DNA of 64,000 nucleotides from CAJXVY01 sp965660355 (GTDB lineage Bacteria > Actinomycetota > Actinomycetes > Actinomycetales > Microbacteriaceae): assembly GCA_965660355.1 (NCBI GenBank), contig CBFHZN010000007.1:6105-70104 (forward strand). Reading direction: 5' to 3'. Numbering within the stretch: the first letter of the stretch is position 1; each line of letters opens with the position of its first letter. This document shows, one piece after another, positions 1 through 8,459 of the stretch. Under the pieces are notes generated by a model that saw nothing but the letters and a program-made list of their open reading frames with translations, was not told the origin of the DNA and did no database searches. The position numbers and the translations under genes were made by a program.

Positions 1-435
1 GAATATAAAGAGGGTCGCGCGCGGGTGCGGCAGTTCAACGAAAGCGCTGCGGTAGGATTCTTGCCCCCACTGCGTGATGCAATCAAGTATGTCCGGAAGT
101 TACATGAAGAACACGGTTATGTGTTTCATGTGATTACCAGTCTCAGTAAAGATCGGTATGCTGGCGAACTTCGGACTCAGAATCTTCAACAACTCTTTGG
201 CGAGAATGTGTTCACTCGGTTTGTCTATCTTGATACTGGCGAAGACAAGGATGTCGCGTTGTCAGAGTACATCGGTAAGGATTATCTCTGGGTTGAAGAT
301 AAACTAGAGAATGCGTTAGAAGGAGATAAGGTCGGTCTAGATACTGTCGTAATGAAACACGAATGGAACGAAAACGATTGTCCTTACCCTCTAATGAATA
401 ACTGGAAGGACATCTATCACTACTTGGAAGGTTGA
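1..435 (+). CDS. HAD-like phosphatase/5'-nucleotidase-type protein, 5'-truncated by the window edge
   Basis: The frame is open from base 1, so the true start lies upstream; a GTG at 25 is unlikely to be the start. The visible 144 codons look like the C-terminal half of a small HAD-superfamily hydrolase: a strand ending in ITS (HAD motif II-like), a lysine-containing linker, and WVEDK (motif IV acid pair). The N-terminal DxD nucleophile motif would lie outside the window. Such proteins in phages are often annotated as deoxyribonucleotidase-like. It ends on a TGA sharing its A with the next gene's ATG, so the two are translationally coupled. Fold assignment is moderately sure; the substrate is unknown. 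Confidence 0.55.
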   Translation, partial: EYKEGRARVRQFNESAAVGFLPPLRDAIKYVRKLHEEHGYVFHVITSLSKDRYAGELRTQNLQQLFGENVFTRFVYLDTGEDKDVALSEYIGKDYLWVEDKLENALEGDKVGLDTVVMKHEWNENDCPYPLMNNWKDIYHYLEG

Positions 436-1943
436 TGTCTCGAAGATATATTGGATTCTCTGAGTTCTATCATGACGCTGGGGTTTCTGTCGTTGAAGAA
501 GACGGAACAGTTTCATATGCCACCCATGCAGAACGATGGTCTAAGAAAAAGAATGATCCCGTAATACCAGAAGAACTCTGGGACTTTGTAGGTCAGGAGA
601 AAGATGATGTCTTTGTGTTCTATGAAGACTATGACCTAAAACACGATAAGAGAGGCGGCATTGCGGTCACTGGTGATTTTAAAAAACACATCCAAAATTC
701 AGTTACCGCACAATCTCAGGTTCCCCGAAAAGAGTTTCTGACCTATGATGAGTTTCATCTTCATCATGAATCTCACTGTGCGTTAGCATTCTATACACGC
801 CCATGGCAATCCCAAGAAGATACTGTCATGGTGTCTATCGATGGTGCGGGGGAACTTCAGACTGCGGTCATTCTAGACCACAACTTCAACCTCATTAAAG
901 AATGGCACTACCCTAAGTCGGTCGGTCTGATATACAGTATCGTGACCTCAGAACTGGGTCTGAGACCGCTTGAGGACGAGTATGTGGTCATGGGTCTGTC
1001 GTCTTATGGAGAAGATAAGTTCTCAGAATGGATCTGGAACGAATATCACGCATTCTCAGACACCGCAGACCAAGAGTTGACCTCTGGTATTCAGGTGGGT
1101 GGAAAAGACTCTCAGAGAGAACGACAGAGGGTCTCATTCCGTAAGAGACTTAAACAAAAGGTTGCAGAACACTCGCCCGAAGATGCTGCTGCGTCTGTTC
1201 AGGAGTTTGCGAAACGCGCGATTCTTGAGATCATGAGTATCGCAAGATGTTATGGAAATAAGTTGGTCTACTCAGGTGGGGTTGCACAGAATGTGGTGGT
1301 CAATTCTCTGATAGATGAGATGTTTGATGAAGTCCATATCGCAATTGCGCCTGCAGACTCCGGTTCGTCACTGGGATGTGCAGCAAAGACTTGGGCAAGA
1401 GAGACCGGAGGGACTCACCTTAAATGGAGTCCCTATCTGGGAACCGATATCAACCGTATCGTCAACCCGAGTGAGGTGGTCGATCATATACTCAAAGAAC
1501 AATACTGTGGACTTGCAAACGGTCGTGCAGAGTTTGGGCCTCGAGCATTGGGTAATCGATCACTGATTGCGGACGTACGATATGATGTCAAGGATACCGT
1601 CAATGAAATTAAACGGAGACAAAAGTATCGACCCTTTGCGCCCGCAATTCTTGAAGAGTATGCAGACCAATACTTCGAAGGCCCGATGAATGAGTATATG
1701 CAGTTTACTTCAAAGGCACTCCATGACTATTCTTCGGTCACCCATGTAGATGGCACTGCACGAGTACAGGTGGTAAGAAAGGATTGTCAGTCAGTCTTTC
1801 GTAAGATTATCGAAGAGTACTATGAAAAGACAGGTATTCCGATGTTGTTAAATACAAGTCTCAATATTCGAGGAAGACCGATGGTAGACGATTTGGTTGA
1901 CGCAAAAATATGGCAAAGTAAATACAAAGTGAGGGTATTTTAA
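435..1943 (+). CDS. Carbamoyltransferase, NodU/CmcH/TobZ family
   Basis: About 502 residues, the usual family length. The family transfers carbamoyl from carbamoyl phosphate (via carbamoyl-AMP) to a sugar or antibiotic hydroxyl. Seen here: an N-terminal YHDAG-type ASKHA start, HHESH near residues 110-114 (the metal/carbamoyl-phosphate site in TobZ), SIDGAGE, YSGGVAQN, and the C-terminal EFGPRALGNRS block near residue 365 and NTSLN near 475, typical of the YrdC-like nucleotide site. The ATG at 435 overlaps the upstream TGA by one base; a TTG at 432 is less likely. It sits among glycosyltransferases and sulfotransferases, so decoration of a glycan (host surface or virion) is a reasonable inference. 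The acceptor cannot be read from the sequence. Confidence 0.88.
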   Translation: MSRRYIGFSEFYHDAGVSVVEEDGTVSYATHAERWSKKKNDPVIPEELWDFVGQEKDDVFVFYEDYDLKHDKRGGIAVTGDFKKHIQNSVTAQSQVPRKEFLTYDEFHLHHESHCALAFYTRPWQSQEDTVMVSIDGAGELQTAVILDHNFNLIKEWHYPKSVGLIYSIVTSELGLRPLEDEYVVMGLSSYGEDKFSEWIWNEYHAFSDTADQELTSGIQVGGKDSQRERQRVSFRKRLKQKVAEHSPEDAAASVQEFAKRAILEIMSIARCYGNKLVYSGGVAQNVVVNSLIDEMFDEVHIAIAPADSGSSLGCAAKTWARETGGTHLKWSPYLGTDINRIVNPSEVVDHILKEQYCGLANGRAEFGPRALGNRSLIADVRYDVKDTVNEIKRRQKYRPFAPAILEEYADQYFEGPMNEYMQFTSKALHDYSSVTHVDGTARVQVVRKDCQSVFRKIIEEYYEKTGIPMLLNTSLNIRGRPMVDDLVDAKIWQSKYKVRVF

Positions 1944-2284
1944 TGATTGCAGGAAAAGTATGGGGTCAGACCGAACTGGTCGAGGCGAACGGAGTGTTGG
2001 AGTTTCATCGTATCGAGATGGAACGCGGCGGGGTTTGTTCTAAACACAAACATGATTTCAAATGGAATGGATTCTTTGTCGAGTCTGGTGCAATGATCGT
2101 ACGAGTCTGGCAGAATGACTATGACCTTGTGGACGAGACTGTTCTACGCGCGGGTGACTACACAAAGGTGAAACCCGGAGTCTACCACCAGTTCGAGTGT
2201 CTCGAAGACGGAGTTGCATTTGAGTTGTATTGGGCAGAATTTAATCATAACGATATCGTGAGAGAGACTGTGGGTTATAAATAA
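1943..2284 (+). CDS. Small cupin-fold protein
   Basis: A 113-residue single-domain cupin. Motif 1 is visible as HKH (residues 35-37) followed by a conserved glutamate near 47, and motif 2 as PGVYHQF with the metal-binding His near 82. Small cupins of this type include sugar epimerases/isomerases and mannose-6-phosphate isomerase-like proteins, which fits its position directly after a carbamoyltransferase and before glycan genes. The ATG shares a base with the preceding TAA. The gene's own TAA lies inside a T4-type late promoter element (2276-2283). Fold is fairly sure; activity is not known. Confidence 0.7.
   Translation: MIAGKVWGQTELVEANGVLEFHRIEMERGGVCSKHKHDFKWNGFFVESGAMIVRVWQNDYDLVDETVLRAGDYTKVKPGVYHQFECLEDGVAFELYWAEFNHNDIVRETVGYK
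2276..2283 (+). promoter_or_regulatory. T4-type late promoter element (TATAAATA)
   Basis: Exact TATAAATA, the -10 element recognised by the gp55 sigma factor of T4-like phages. It overlaps the TAA stop of the cupin gene and lies 66 bases before the ATG of the small membrane protein at 2350. Confidence 0.75.
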
Positions 2285-2349
2285 GACCGACATCTTTGAG
2301 AACTACATATCATGCCGGATGTCCTTTTTATACACACAAAGGAACGATC

Positions 2350-2625
2350 ATGGCAGACAAGAAACTTACAGAAAAAGAAATGGAAACCATGGAATGGAAA
2401 ATTCGTTTAGAGAACGAAGATAAGAAAGAGGATGCTCAACGAAAGATGGCATGGTTCTCTTTGAGCGGGATGATTCTCTATCCATTCGCGGCAGTTCTTT
2501 CTACGGTCTTCGGTCTCGATCAAGCGACCAAAGTCTTGGGCGACATGGCAGCAACCTATTTTGTTTCTGTTGCAGGTATTGTAGCGGCATTCTTTGGTTC
2601 CCAAGCATACTCAAAAGGTAAGTAG
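2350..2625 (+). CDS. Small membrane protein, holin-like candidate
   Basis: 91 residues. A charged, Lys/Glu-rich N-terminal helix of about 35 residues is followed by two hydrophobic segments (about 37-57 and 66-86) and a short basic tail. That layout (cytoplasmic helix, two membrane spans) matches many class II holins, but no family-specific motif is recognised. The start is chosen at 2350 because AAGGA lies 6 bases upstream; a longer reading from TTG 2296 lacks a site. A late promoter directly upstream fits a late function such as lysis; the spanin genes lie 8 kb away. Membrane topology is the firm part, the holin role is a guess. Confidence 0.6.
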   Translation: MADKKLTEKEMETMEWKIRLENEDKKEDAQRKMAWFSLSGMILYPFAAVLSTVFGLDQATKVLGDMAATYFVSVAGIVAAFFGSQAYSKGK

Positions 2626-3503
2626 TGGAAAAGGTCACGTGGAGGGGAACGCCAGGCGTAGGTGATTTCATGTGGGCACTTAACTGTGTCCACCTTCATG
2701 CATACCAGACCAATACCAAAGTCAATCTCGAAATGCATTGGGAACACAGTGAAGACTACCTTCACCACTTTGAAGACCCCGAGACCATTATCGAGAGAAT
2801 GCAGTATATCCACAACTTCTATCATCGTCAGGATGATGTCAAGATTACTCATGTGTTTAACTCCAATGGTCGTTACGCCGATTGGAGTTTTCAGGATGAC
2901 ATAGTAAAAGAAGATGACGGTCGAAAGAGAATACAAGCAAACTCAAGAACTAAGAATCGCTTTGAGTTTGAATCTGGAAGGTATTCTGATACGCCAGGCG
3001 AAGACGCTCCAGAGAACGATTGGTTGTTTCGAAAGGGCGCATTCCAAGAAATTGATAAGAATAAAGTTGTCATCTGGAGACCTACATTTAATGCAGAAAT
3101 CCCTCGAACTTGGAAAAGACTATTGACAGATCGCCAATGGGATGATATAATAAAAAAGTTACGCCGCCAAGGATTGAATATAACAGAATTGACTTACCGA
3201 ACACCAGTAAGAGAAGCGATGTATCATATCGCAACATGTCGGTTGGTCTTTTGTTATGACGGTATGTGGCATTATATCGCAAAGAACTTTGCAAAACCCC
3301 TTGCGGTAATCAGTTCCGAACAAGTTACTAAATATCACACTCCACATGCCGTAAGAATTTCACCTTCAGAAGATGATGAAATAAATATCCGTGATTGGAT
3401 GGGTGATATACCCGAACTGTTAGGACATCCAAAAAAGAAAGCAACCAAGTATTTAGAAAAGATGAAAATTATATATGATTCAAGAGCCCTTTCGACAAGA
3501 TGA
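2625..3503 (+). CDS. GT-B-like glycosyltransferase family protein (paralogue of the next gene)
   Basis: 292 residues starting with GTG that overlaps the previous TAG. The N-terminus has GTPGVGDFMWAL, resembling the G-x-GD nucleotide/acceptor loop at the start of GT9-type (heptosyltransferase-like) enzymes. The C-terminal half carries YRTPV and then DGMWHYIAKNFAKP, resembling the nucleotide-sugar binding segment of the GT-B C-terminal domain. The neighbouring gene at 3475 has the same two signatures (YRMPV; EGMGNVIAYNYRKP), so the pair looks like an old tandem duplication. The sequence from about 3060 onward is AT-richer than the genes around it. Donor and acceptor are unknown. Confidence 0.55.
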   Translation: MEKVTWRGTPGVGDFMWALNCVHLHAYQTNTKVNLEMHWEHSEDYLHHFEDPETIIERMQYIHNFYHRQDDVKITHVFNSNGRYADWSFQDDIVKEDDGRKRIQANSRTKNRFEFESGRYSDTPGEDAPENDWLFRKGAFQEIDKNKVVIWRPTFNAEIPRTWKRLLTDRQWDDIIKKLRRQGLNITELTYRTPVREAMYHIATCRLVFCYDGMWHYIAKNFAKPLAVISSEQVTKYHTPHAVRISPSEDDEINIRDWMGDIPELLGHPKKKATKYLEKMKIIYDSRALSTR

Positions 3504-4278
3504 TCGTGACTATTCAAAACAAGACCTAGAAGAATTCCATCGGATTTATCGAACGGGCGGAGTTCTTCAAGTTGATAGCATGGACTCTCAGGGTTATGGA
3601 GATATTCTTCGAACTATCTCTTACACCCAAAAACTTCAGAGAATGCTAGGAGAAAAGGTTCGTCTCAGGTTTTTTGTTGAAGAATTTTTTCGTGAAGAGA
3701 CTCGAAAGGTATTAGATGAAGTAAGATTTTCCCGTGATTTTCCGGAACCACAAATAATTTCTCATCCGAATATTATGATGACGACAAGCGAAACTGTTCG
3801 ATGGTTAAGATATAGAAGGGCAAAATCAGTTTTCGATTGGATGGGATATCCTGACCTTGAACTCAAAAGACCTATCTCGGATGATGGTCATGTTGTAGTA
3901 TGGAATTCAAATAAGAATCTGGAATACCCCCCAAGATGGAAAGATCCGGTTCACCCCAACTATATGAAAAAACTTGCAATAAGTACAGGAAAAGAAGTAA
4001 AACTGGTGAACTATAGAATGCCTGTAGATTATGTTTTTCGTACTATCGCGACATCTTCTTTCTGTATTGGGTATGAAGGCATGGGGAATGTGATCGCATA
4101 TAACTATCGTAAACCGATGATGGTGTTCAGCGAGTCACCGATCATTTCAAGAAATACTTCGGGCCCATGGGCGCACGTCACCCCAAGGTTTACCCAAGAC
4201 TTAGTAGATAACCTAGATAATATTATTGATGAACAGAGAGTGAAAATAAATGAGTCAAAAGAAACCAGTCAAGATTGA
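3475..4278 (+). CDS. GT-B-like glycosyltransferase family protein
   Basis: 267 residues, beginning 29 bases inside the preceding gene. It starts with a GYGDIL loop near residue 41 (compare GVGDFM in the paralogue) and ends with YRMPV and EGMGNVIAYNYRKP in the C-terminal third, the same arrangement as the gene before it. The family resemblance is to GT9/ADP-heptose-type glycosyltransferases, inferred from fold-level motifs only. It overlaps the radical SAM gene by 29 bases, so the three are in one translational unit. Base composition is lower in GC than the radical SAM gene, suggesting a different recent history. Confidence 0.5.
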   Translation: MIQEPFRQDDRDYSKQDLEEFHRIYRTGGVLQVDSMDSQGYGDILRTISYTQKLQRMLGEKVRLRFFVEEFFREETRKVLDEVRFSRDFPEPQIISHPNIMMTTSETVRWLRYRRAKSVFDWMGYPDLELKRPISDDGHVVVWNSNKNLEYPPRWKDPVHPNYMKKLAISTGKEVKLVNYRMPVDYVFRTIATSSFCIGYEGMGNVIAYNYRKPMMVFSESPIISRNTSGPWAHVTPRFTQDLVDNLDNIIDEQRVKINESKETSQD

Positions 4279-5266
4279 CCGAGCGGTCATCGAAGTCAAT
4301 GGGGGATGTAATTACTCGTGTAGTATGTGTCCCCAAGACATGCGGACAGGCGGCCGTAATAAAGACTTTCTCAAGAAAATGTCACTCGAAGAATTTGAAC
4401 GAAATGTTGCGGATTGTGTGCAACATGGTCTTCGGGTGGTCAACCTTGAAGGATCAGGCGAACCCACCCTGAACCGAAATCTGCCGGAATATATCAAGAT
4501 TGTCAAGAAGTATGGCGCAAAGTGTTTTGCGTTTTCTAACGGTTTCCGTATGCAAGGCGACTTCATGAAAGCGTGTGTAGATGCGGGACTCGACTTCTAT
4601 CGATTCTCATTCATCGGTTCAAATAAAGAAGACTATACCAAGTGGATGTTTAATAAGGCAGGCGGTAACTTTGACCGTATCAAGAATAACATCAAGGACA
4701 TGGTGAAGTATGTCGAAGAGTCAGGAAGTGACTGTGTGGTCGCGACCTATCACCTGATTACCGACACTGACAATATCGATCAAGAACTTCAACAGTATAA
4801 AGACCTTGTAAATGAACTGGGAGTTAAGACCGAGATCTGGAAGATGCACAACTGGAGTGGTGTTTACCGACCCGAGTATGGTCGGGAAGGCAAGGTCAAG
4901 ACATGTGGTAGACCGTTTAGTCCGGACGTGGTAATTCGAGCAGGCGGACTGGACGGAAAGAGTGGCGCGGTTGCGCCATGTTGCCAGGTATTGGGTCGAG
5001 ACGAAGAAGCGGTGTTGGGTCATACCAGCGAGAACACCATCGAAGAAATTATCCGGGGTGAAGAATACTCGGCGTTGCGAGAAGGTCATCGGACAGGAAA
5101 CTATCCAGATTACTGTAAAGAATGTGATTTCCTTATTGACGACCCCGAAGTATTGGTGTATACTAACCATGAAAGAGATCTATATAAGATGCATGGTACA
5201 GAGTTTGACTTGGATGACTATCGAGTCGAGACCGATAAGATCTCGATTCGGACGGTGACAGAATGA
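4250..5266 (+). CDS. Radical SAM protein with C-terminal SPASM-like cysteines
   Basis: 338 residues. The [4Fe-4S]/SAM motif CxxxCxxC is seen at Cys20, Cys24 and Cys27, followed by a GSGEPTLN segment typical of the SAM-binding GGE region. A second cysteine set lies in the C-terminal part (Cys219, Cys244/245, Cys289, Cys292), as in SPASM/twitch proteins that hold auxiliary Fe-S clusters. Such proteins include peptide-modifying and sugar-modifying enzymes. No precursor-peptide gene is recognised next to it; the neighbours are glycosyltransferases, so action on a sugar or an unlinked peptide are both possible. The catalytic class is firm, the substrate is unknown. Confidence 0.88.
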   Translation: MSQKKPVKIDRAVIEVNGGCNYSCSMCPQDMRTGGRNKDFLKKMSLEEFERNVADCVQHGLRVVNLEGSGEPTLNRNLPEYIKIVKKYGAKCFAFSNGFRMQGDFMKACVDAGLDFYRFSFIGSNKEDYTKWMFNKAGGNFDRIKNNIKDMVKYVEESGSDCVVATYHLITDTDNIDQELQQYKDLVNELGVKTEIWKMHNWSGVYRPEYGREGKVKTCGRPFSPDVVIRAGGLDGKSGAVAPCCQVLGRDEEAVLGHTSENTIEEIIRGEEYSALREGHRTGNYPDYCKECDFLIDDPEVLVYTNHERDLYKMHGTEFDLDDYRVETDKISIRTVTE

Positions 5267-5496
5267 ATAAGATCATTAACTTTTTAAGAGACCTTTTCTA
5301 CGAAGAGTATGAAGTGACTATCTGGTTCAAGGTCAAACAGACCGAGTTTAAGAGAGAAAGCACCAAGAAGGTGTTTTACTTCAAAGAGATCAACAAGAAG
5401 AGTCAGACTCACTTTGTAGGAAGGACACACTCAGGCGAAGAGGTTGTCATCAAAACAACCGAGCCATTTGATTATTGTATAAGGAAGATTCATTGA
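5263..5496 (+). CDS. Small conserved T4-like hypothetical protein
   Basis: 77 residues, overlapping the radical SAM stop by four bases (ATGA). The sequence opens with a short amphipathic INFLRDLFYEEYE segment, followed by a basic beta-rich body and ends on CIRKIH. From memory, small proteins with this opening and a similar C-terminus recur in T4-like cyanophages without known function. No catalytic motif is visible. Confidence 0.65.
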   Translation: MNKIINFLRDLFYEEYEVTIWFKVKQTEFKRESTKKVFYFKEINKKSQTHFVGRTHSGEEVVIKTTEPFDYCIRKIH

Positions 5497-5497
5497 T

Positions 5498-6286
5498 ATG
5501 AAAAGATTGATTTATCAGGTTGCGGTAAGCAAACCATCCAAACTATATGAGCACTGTATTAAGAGCGTGCGAGAATATGCAGATCGTCATGATATCGCAC
5601 ACTTTATTCAGACCGAACCAAAACTTCGAATCAAACCAGATCCGTTCAACATGGGTCGGAGTAAAGAGTCCTACGAGAAATATGGGGGATATCTTCCAAT
5701 CTTCGAGAAAGAGAATGCATTCGAAGAACTTGATGACTTTGATCAGATTGCGATTGTTGATGCAGACATCTATATTCGACCTGATGCTCCTAACATCTTT
5801 GATGACTTTGGGACAGACCATGCATTTGGTGCTGTGGTCGAAAGAGAGATGCCTTTGACCAAACAGTATCAACAAAAGATTCGAAGATACTCGAACATGC
5901 AATATGCATCATTGCATAACAGGGGTATTGACTTCGACCCTCAACCTGAGTTAGGATATGAGTTTGCGAACATGGGAATGATTCTATTGAACTCCGAGAA
6001 GTTCAAACCCCATTTGAATGGGCAGACACCTCGCGAGTTCTTGGATCGGATGGAGTTCAAAGACTTTGTTGATGGAGTAGGCCCGTGGAAGTGGAGTACT
6101 GATCAGACACTATTGAATTACTTTATCAGGAAACACAATGTATCATTTAAACACATGGACTGGAAATGGAATGGACTCTTTACCGCAAACACTCGGATTG
6201 ATGAGTGTCACTTTGTCCACTTCTTTCTGAAAGATCACTTGCCTGAACAAGGTGAAAATGTAGAAGAGTTGATGAGACAGATATGA
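5498..6286 (+). CDS. GT-A-fold glycosyltransferase-like protein
   Basis: 262 residues. A DAD motif (residues 88-90, within AIVDADIYI) after a hydrophobic strand is the metal/nucleotide-sugar site of GT-A enzymes; an asparagine-rich FANMGMILLN segment near residue 150 and a WSTDQTLLNYF segment near 205 match the acceptor/second half of this fold. It ends in ATGA overlap with the methyltransferase gene. The two genes probably act on the same product, but neither the donor sugar nor acceptor can be named. Confidence 0.68.
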   Translation: MKRLIYQVAVSKPSKLYEHCIKSVREYADRHDIAHFIQTEPKLRIKPDPFNMGRSKESYEKYGGYLPIFEKENAFEELDDFDQIAIVDADIYIRPDAPNIFDDFGTDHAFGAVVEREMPLTKQYQQKIRRYSNMQYASLHNRGIDFDPQPELGYEFANMGMILLNSEKFKPHLNGQTPREFLDRMEFKDFVDGVGPWKWSTDQTLLNYFIRKHNVSFKHMDWKWNGLFTANTRIDECHFVHFFLKDHLPEQGENVEELMRQI

Positions 6287-6891
6287 ATACACTAAGAGAA
6301 ATATTTGACATTCACCGATGTGATAAGGGAACTAAAAAACACTGTTATGACCGATGTTACGAAAATTACATGGAAGACAGACGTGAAGATGCCGTCCATA
6401 TTCTGGAGATTGGATGCTTTCGAGGTGAAAGTACAAGAGCATGGTTCGACTATTTTCCGAATGCAGACATCTACACGATTGACCTATTCGAACGAGTAGA
6501 TGCATCGACTATTGATATCCTTAATCAGGACAGGGTTCATTGGTTAAAGGGAGACAGTCTCAATGCGTCACTTCCGAGTCGGATTCGAAAAGAGTGGGGC
6601 GATGTTGAGTTTGATTTTATTATCGATGATGGCGCGCATTATCCTGAGGCTAACCGACTGACATTCAATCACTGTTTTCAGTTTCTAAAGGATGACGGCG
6701 TTTATTTCATCGAAGATGTTTGGATGTTGGACAAGATGAATAAGACTCATTCGTGGGTCGCGAATCGACCTCATCTGTATAGTATGCCTGATCATGTGAG
6801 GTTCATGACCACCATCGAAGAATATGATGTAAAACATTATGACTTTACCGATGGTCATCCGGATGGATATATTTTAAGAGTAAAACGATGA
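6283..6891 (+). CDS. Class I SAM-dependent methyltransferase
   Basis: 202 residues. Motif I is seen as ILEIGCFRGES (residues 40-50), an acidic strand end IYTIDLFE near 63-70 follows, and the IIDDGAHY block (113-120) is characteristic of the Methyltransf_24/cephalosporin-hydroxylase-like group, where DDG-H binds metal. Members act on sugars in several glycan clusters. The ATGA overlap upstream and a 4-base overlap downstream put it between a glycosyltransferase and a sulfotransferase. The assignment to the methyltransferase fold is good; the reaction is inferred. Confidence 0.75.
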   Translation: MNTLREIFDIHRCDKGTKKHCYDRCYENYMEDRREDAVHILEIGCFRGESTRAWFDYFPNADIYTIDLFERVDASTIDILNQDRVHWLKGDSLNASLPSRIRKEWGDVEFDFIIDDGAHYPEANRLTFNHCFQFLKDDGVYFIEDVWMLDKMNKTHSWVANRPHLYSMPDHVRFMTTIEEYDVKHYDFTDGHPDGYILRVKR

Positions 6892-7589
6892 TCGGAAAAC
6901 AGAAACTCTTTATTCATGTCCCCAAAAACGGGGGAATGACTGTCCGCCGGAATCCGGAAATCCGGCGGAATATTATTGTCTGTAGTCCGACCACCCATAA
7001 GAGTAGGGAATATACCAAGGGGTTGGAAAGGAAAATGACAAGTGTCGGGGATGTGATGGGATATGAACATGCTCGATGGAGGGACATCAAACCAGAGATT
7101 CGAGACAATCATCGTGCATTTGCGTTTGTGAGAAACCCATGGGATAGAGTGGTATCTCGATATTTCTTTGCGCGTAAGGTAATCTATGTAGAAGAAAACT
7201 CGGATCATTATGGCAATACCGACTATTGTGATTGTTCTTCGTTTGAAGCATTTCTTGAAGAACGACATAAATGGGGTGGGGTAGAATATATGTGGCATCG
7301 TGCAGTTCGTAACTGGTATCCCGCATTCGATCATGTGTCGGACAAAGAGGGCAATGTACGGTGTGATATTCTGCGTTTCGAAAACTATAATGAAGATATC
7401 AAGTGGTATATGGGTCTTCTCAGTGATCCGCCTGCCCGTAATGTGACGGGTTTGAATAAGGGCAGATATCAAGACATGTATACCGACAAGACACTTCAGA
7501 TTGTTGCTGACTGGTATGCAAAGGACATCGAATACTGGGGATTTGACTTTGATACAGGCGCAACCAGAAACTACAGTAATAAACTATGA
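6888..7589 (+). CDS. Sulfotransferase family protein
   Basis: 233 residues. The 5'-phosphosulfate loop is seen as FIHVPKNGGMT (residues 8-18) and the 3'-phosphate binding segment as AFVRNPWDRVVSRY (79-92), the two hallmarks of PAPS-dependent Sulfotransfer_2-type enzymes. Unusually, the coding DNA for the P-loop and the next ten codons contains two hairpins, one a perfect 9-bp inverted repeat (6943-6969) that encodes the flanking RRN...RRN. The gene overlaps both neighbours by four bases. A carbohydrate acceptor is likely from the context. Confidence 0.8.
   Translation: MIGKQKLFIHVPKNGGMTVRRNPEIRRNIIVCSPTTHKSREYTKGLERKMTSVGDVMGYEHARWRDIKPEIRDNHRAFAFVRNPWDRVVSRYFFARKVIYVEENSDHYGNTDYCDCSSFEAFLEERHKWGGVEYMWHRAVRNWYPAFDHVSDKEGNVRCDILRFENYNEDIKWYMGLLSDPPARNVTGLNKGRYQDMYTDKTLQIVADWYAKDIEYWGFDFDTGATRNYSNKL
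6943..6969. repeat. Perfect 9-bp inverted repeat inside a sulfotransferase gene
   Basis: Arms TCCGCCGGA (6943-6951) and TCCGGCGGA (6961-6969) with a nine-base loop that itself contains the palindrome TCCGGA. A second smaller hairpin, TCCCC/GGGGA, lies at 6919-6935. Both fall in the first 27 codons, so the mRNA start of this gene is predicted to be strongly folded. Confidence 0.75.
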
Positions 7590-8458
7590 AGAAGATTAAC
7601 GCATATATTATCTGCATGTTGAACGATTCGGTCTCGACCTATTCGACTCGGAGATTGATTCAGTCAATCTACAACACCGAATCTAATATCAACCCTTTGG
7701 TGATGGATGCGACCACACCCGAGTCTATCGAACGTGGATTGAAGGATATCTCTTATTTGGGTAATCCGAAATCTCTGGACTATACATGGCCGACCGAAGA
7801 TAGTCAGAATAGTCTTGATCTTAAAACCGGACTCTATAAGAAAGCATATAAAGCAGATGATGTCAACAAGGTCATTGCATGTATGGTCTCTCATATGAGA
7901 ACATGGCAAACCTGTATTGACTTAGACGAACCGATCATGGTTCTGGAACATGACGCATTGTTTATTCGTCAGTTTGTCTATCAGGATCTTTTGAAACCTA
8001 AATCTCTGAAACTAGATGAGGGGTGGTTCAACCGATGGAAAAAAACCAAGGAGTTGTCAGTACTTCCATGGGAAGACAATAAAAAGTTTGCGGTACTCGA
8101 AGAAGTTCTGAAAGGAGAACCCACCGGAGAGTTTACGGGCGGGATTCTTGGACTTAACTGTCCGATCGGTGCAACTCGAAAGGCATCGGTGTTTCACAAA
8201 GAACTGTTCAGCAACTTTGGAATCCATCGTGTACCCTCGGTCGATAAGATCGGGGATGACCCATTACCTCAAGGTCTGGCAGGTAACTCTGCATATATTA
8301 TCAAACCATGGGCTGCTAAGAAACTACTAGATAAAGTACAAGAAATAGGAATGTGGCCAAACGATGCGTTGATGTGTAAACAGTTCTTTCCATGGATGCA
8401 AGTTTGCTGGCCTTATCATACGGTTGTTCAGGGAACCCAATCGACCACAACAGGATAG
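7586..8458 (+). CDS. GT25-like glycosyltransferase
   Basis: 290 residues. Near residue 100 it has CMVSHMRTW and then EHD (121-123), following the family-25 pattern of a Ser-His-trp segment ahead of an acidic E-D-D/E-H-D metal site, as in LPS galactosyltransferases and collagen-type GT25 enzymes. The C-terminal half has AYIIKPWAAKKLL, corresponding to the conserved GT25 'Y-ls..gA..ll' helix. It overlaps the sulfotransferase by four bases. The following gene has the same architecture, so the two are paralogues. Confidence 0.68.
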   Translation: MKKINAYIICMLNDSVSTYSTRRLIQSIYNTESNINPLVMDATTPESIERGLKDISYLGNPKSLDYTWPTEDSQNSLDLKTGLYKKAYKADDVNKVIACMVSHMRTWQTCIDLDEPIMVLEHDALFIRQFVYQDLLKPKSLKLDEGWFNRWKKTKELSVLPWEDNKKFAVLEEVLKGEPTGEFTGGILGLNCPIGATRKASVFHKELFSNFGIHRVPSVDKIGDDPLPQGLAGNSAYIIKPWAAKKLLDKVQEIGMWPNDALMCKQFFPWMQVCWPYHTVVQGTQSTTTG

Positions 8459-8459
8459 A

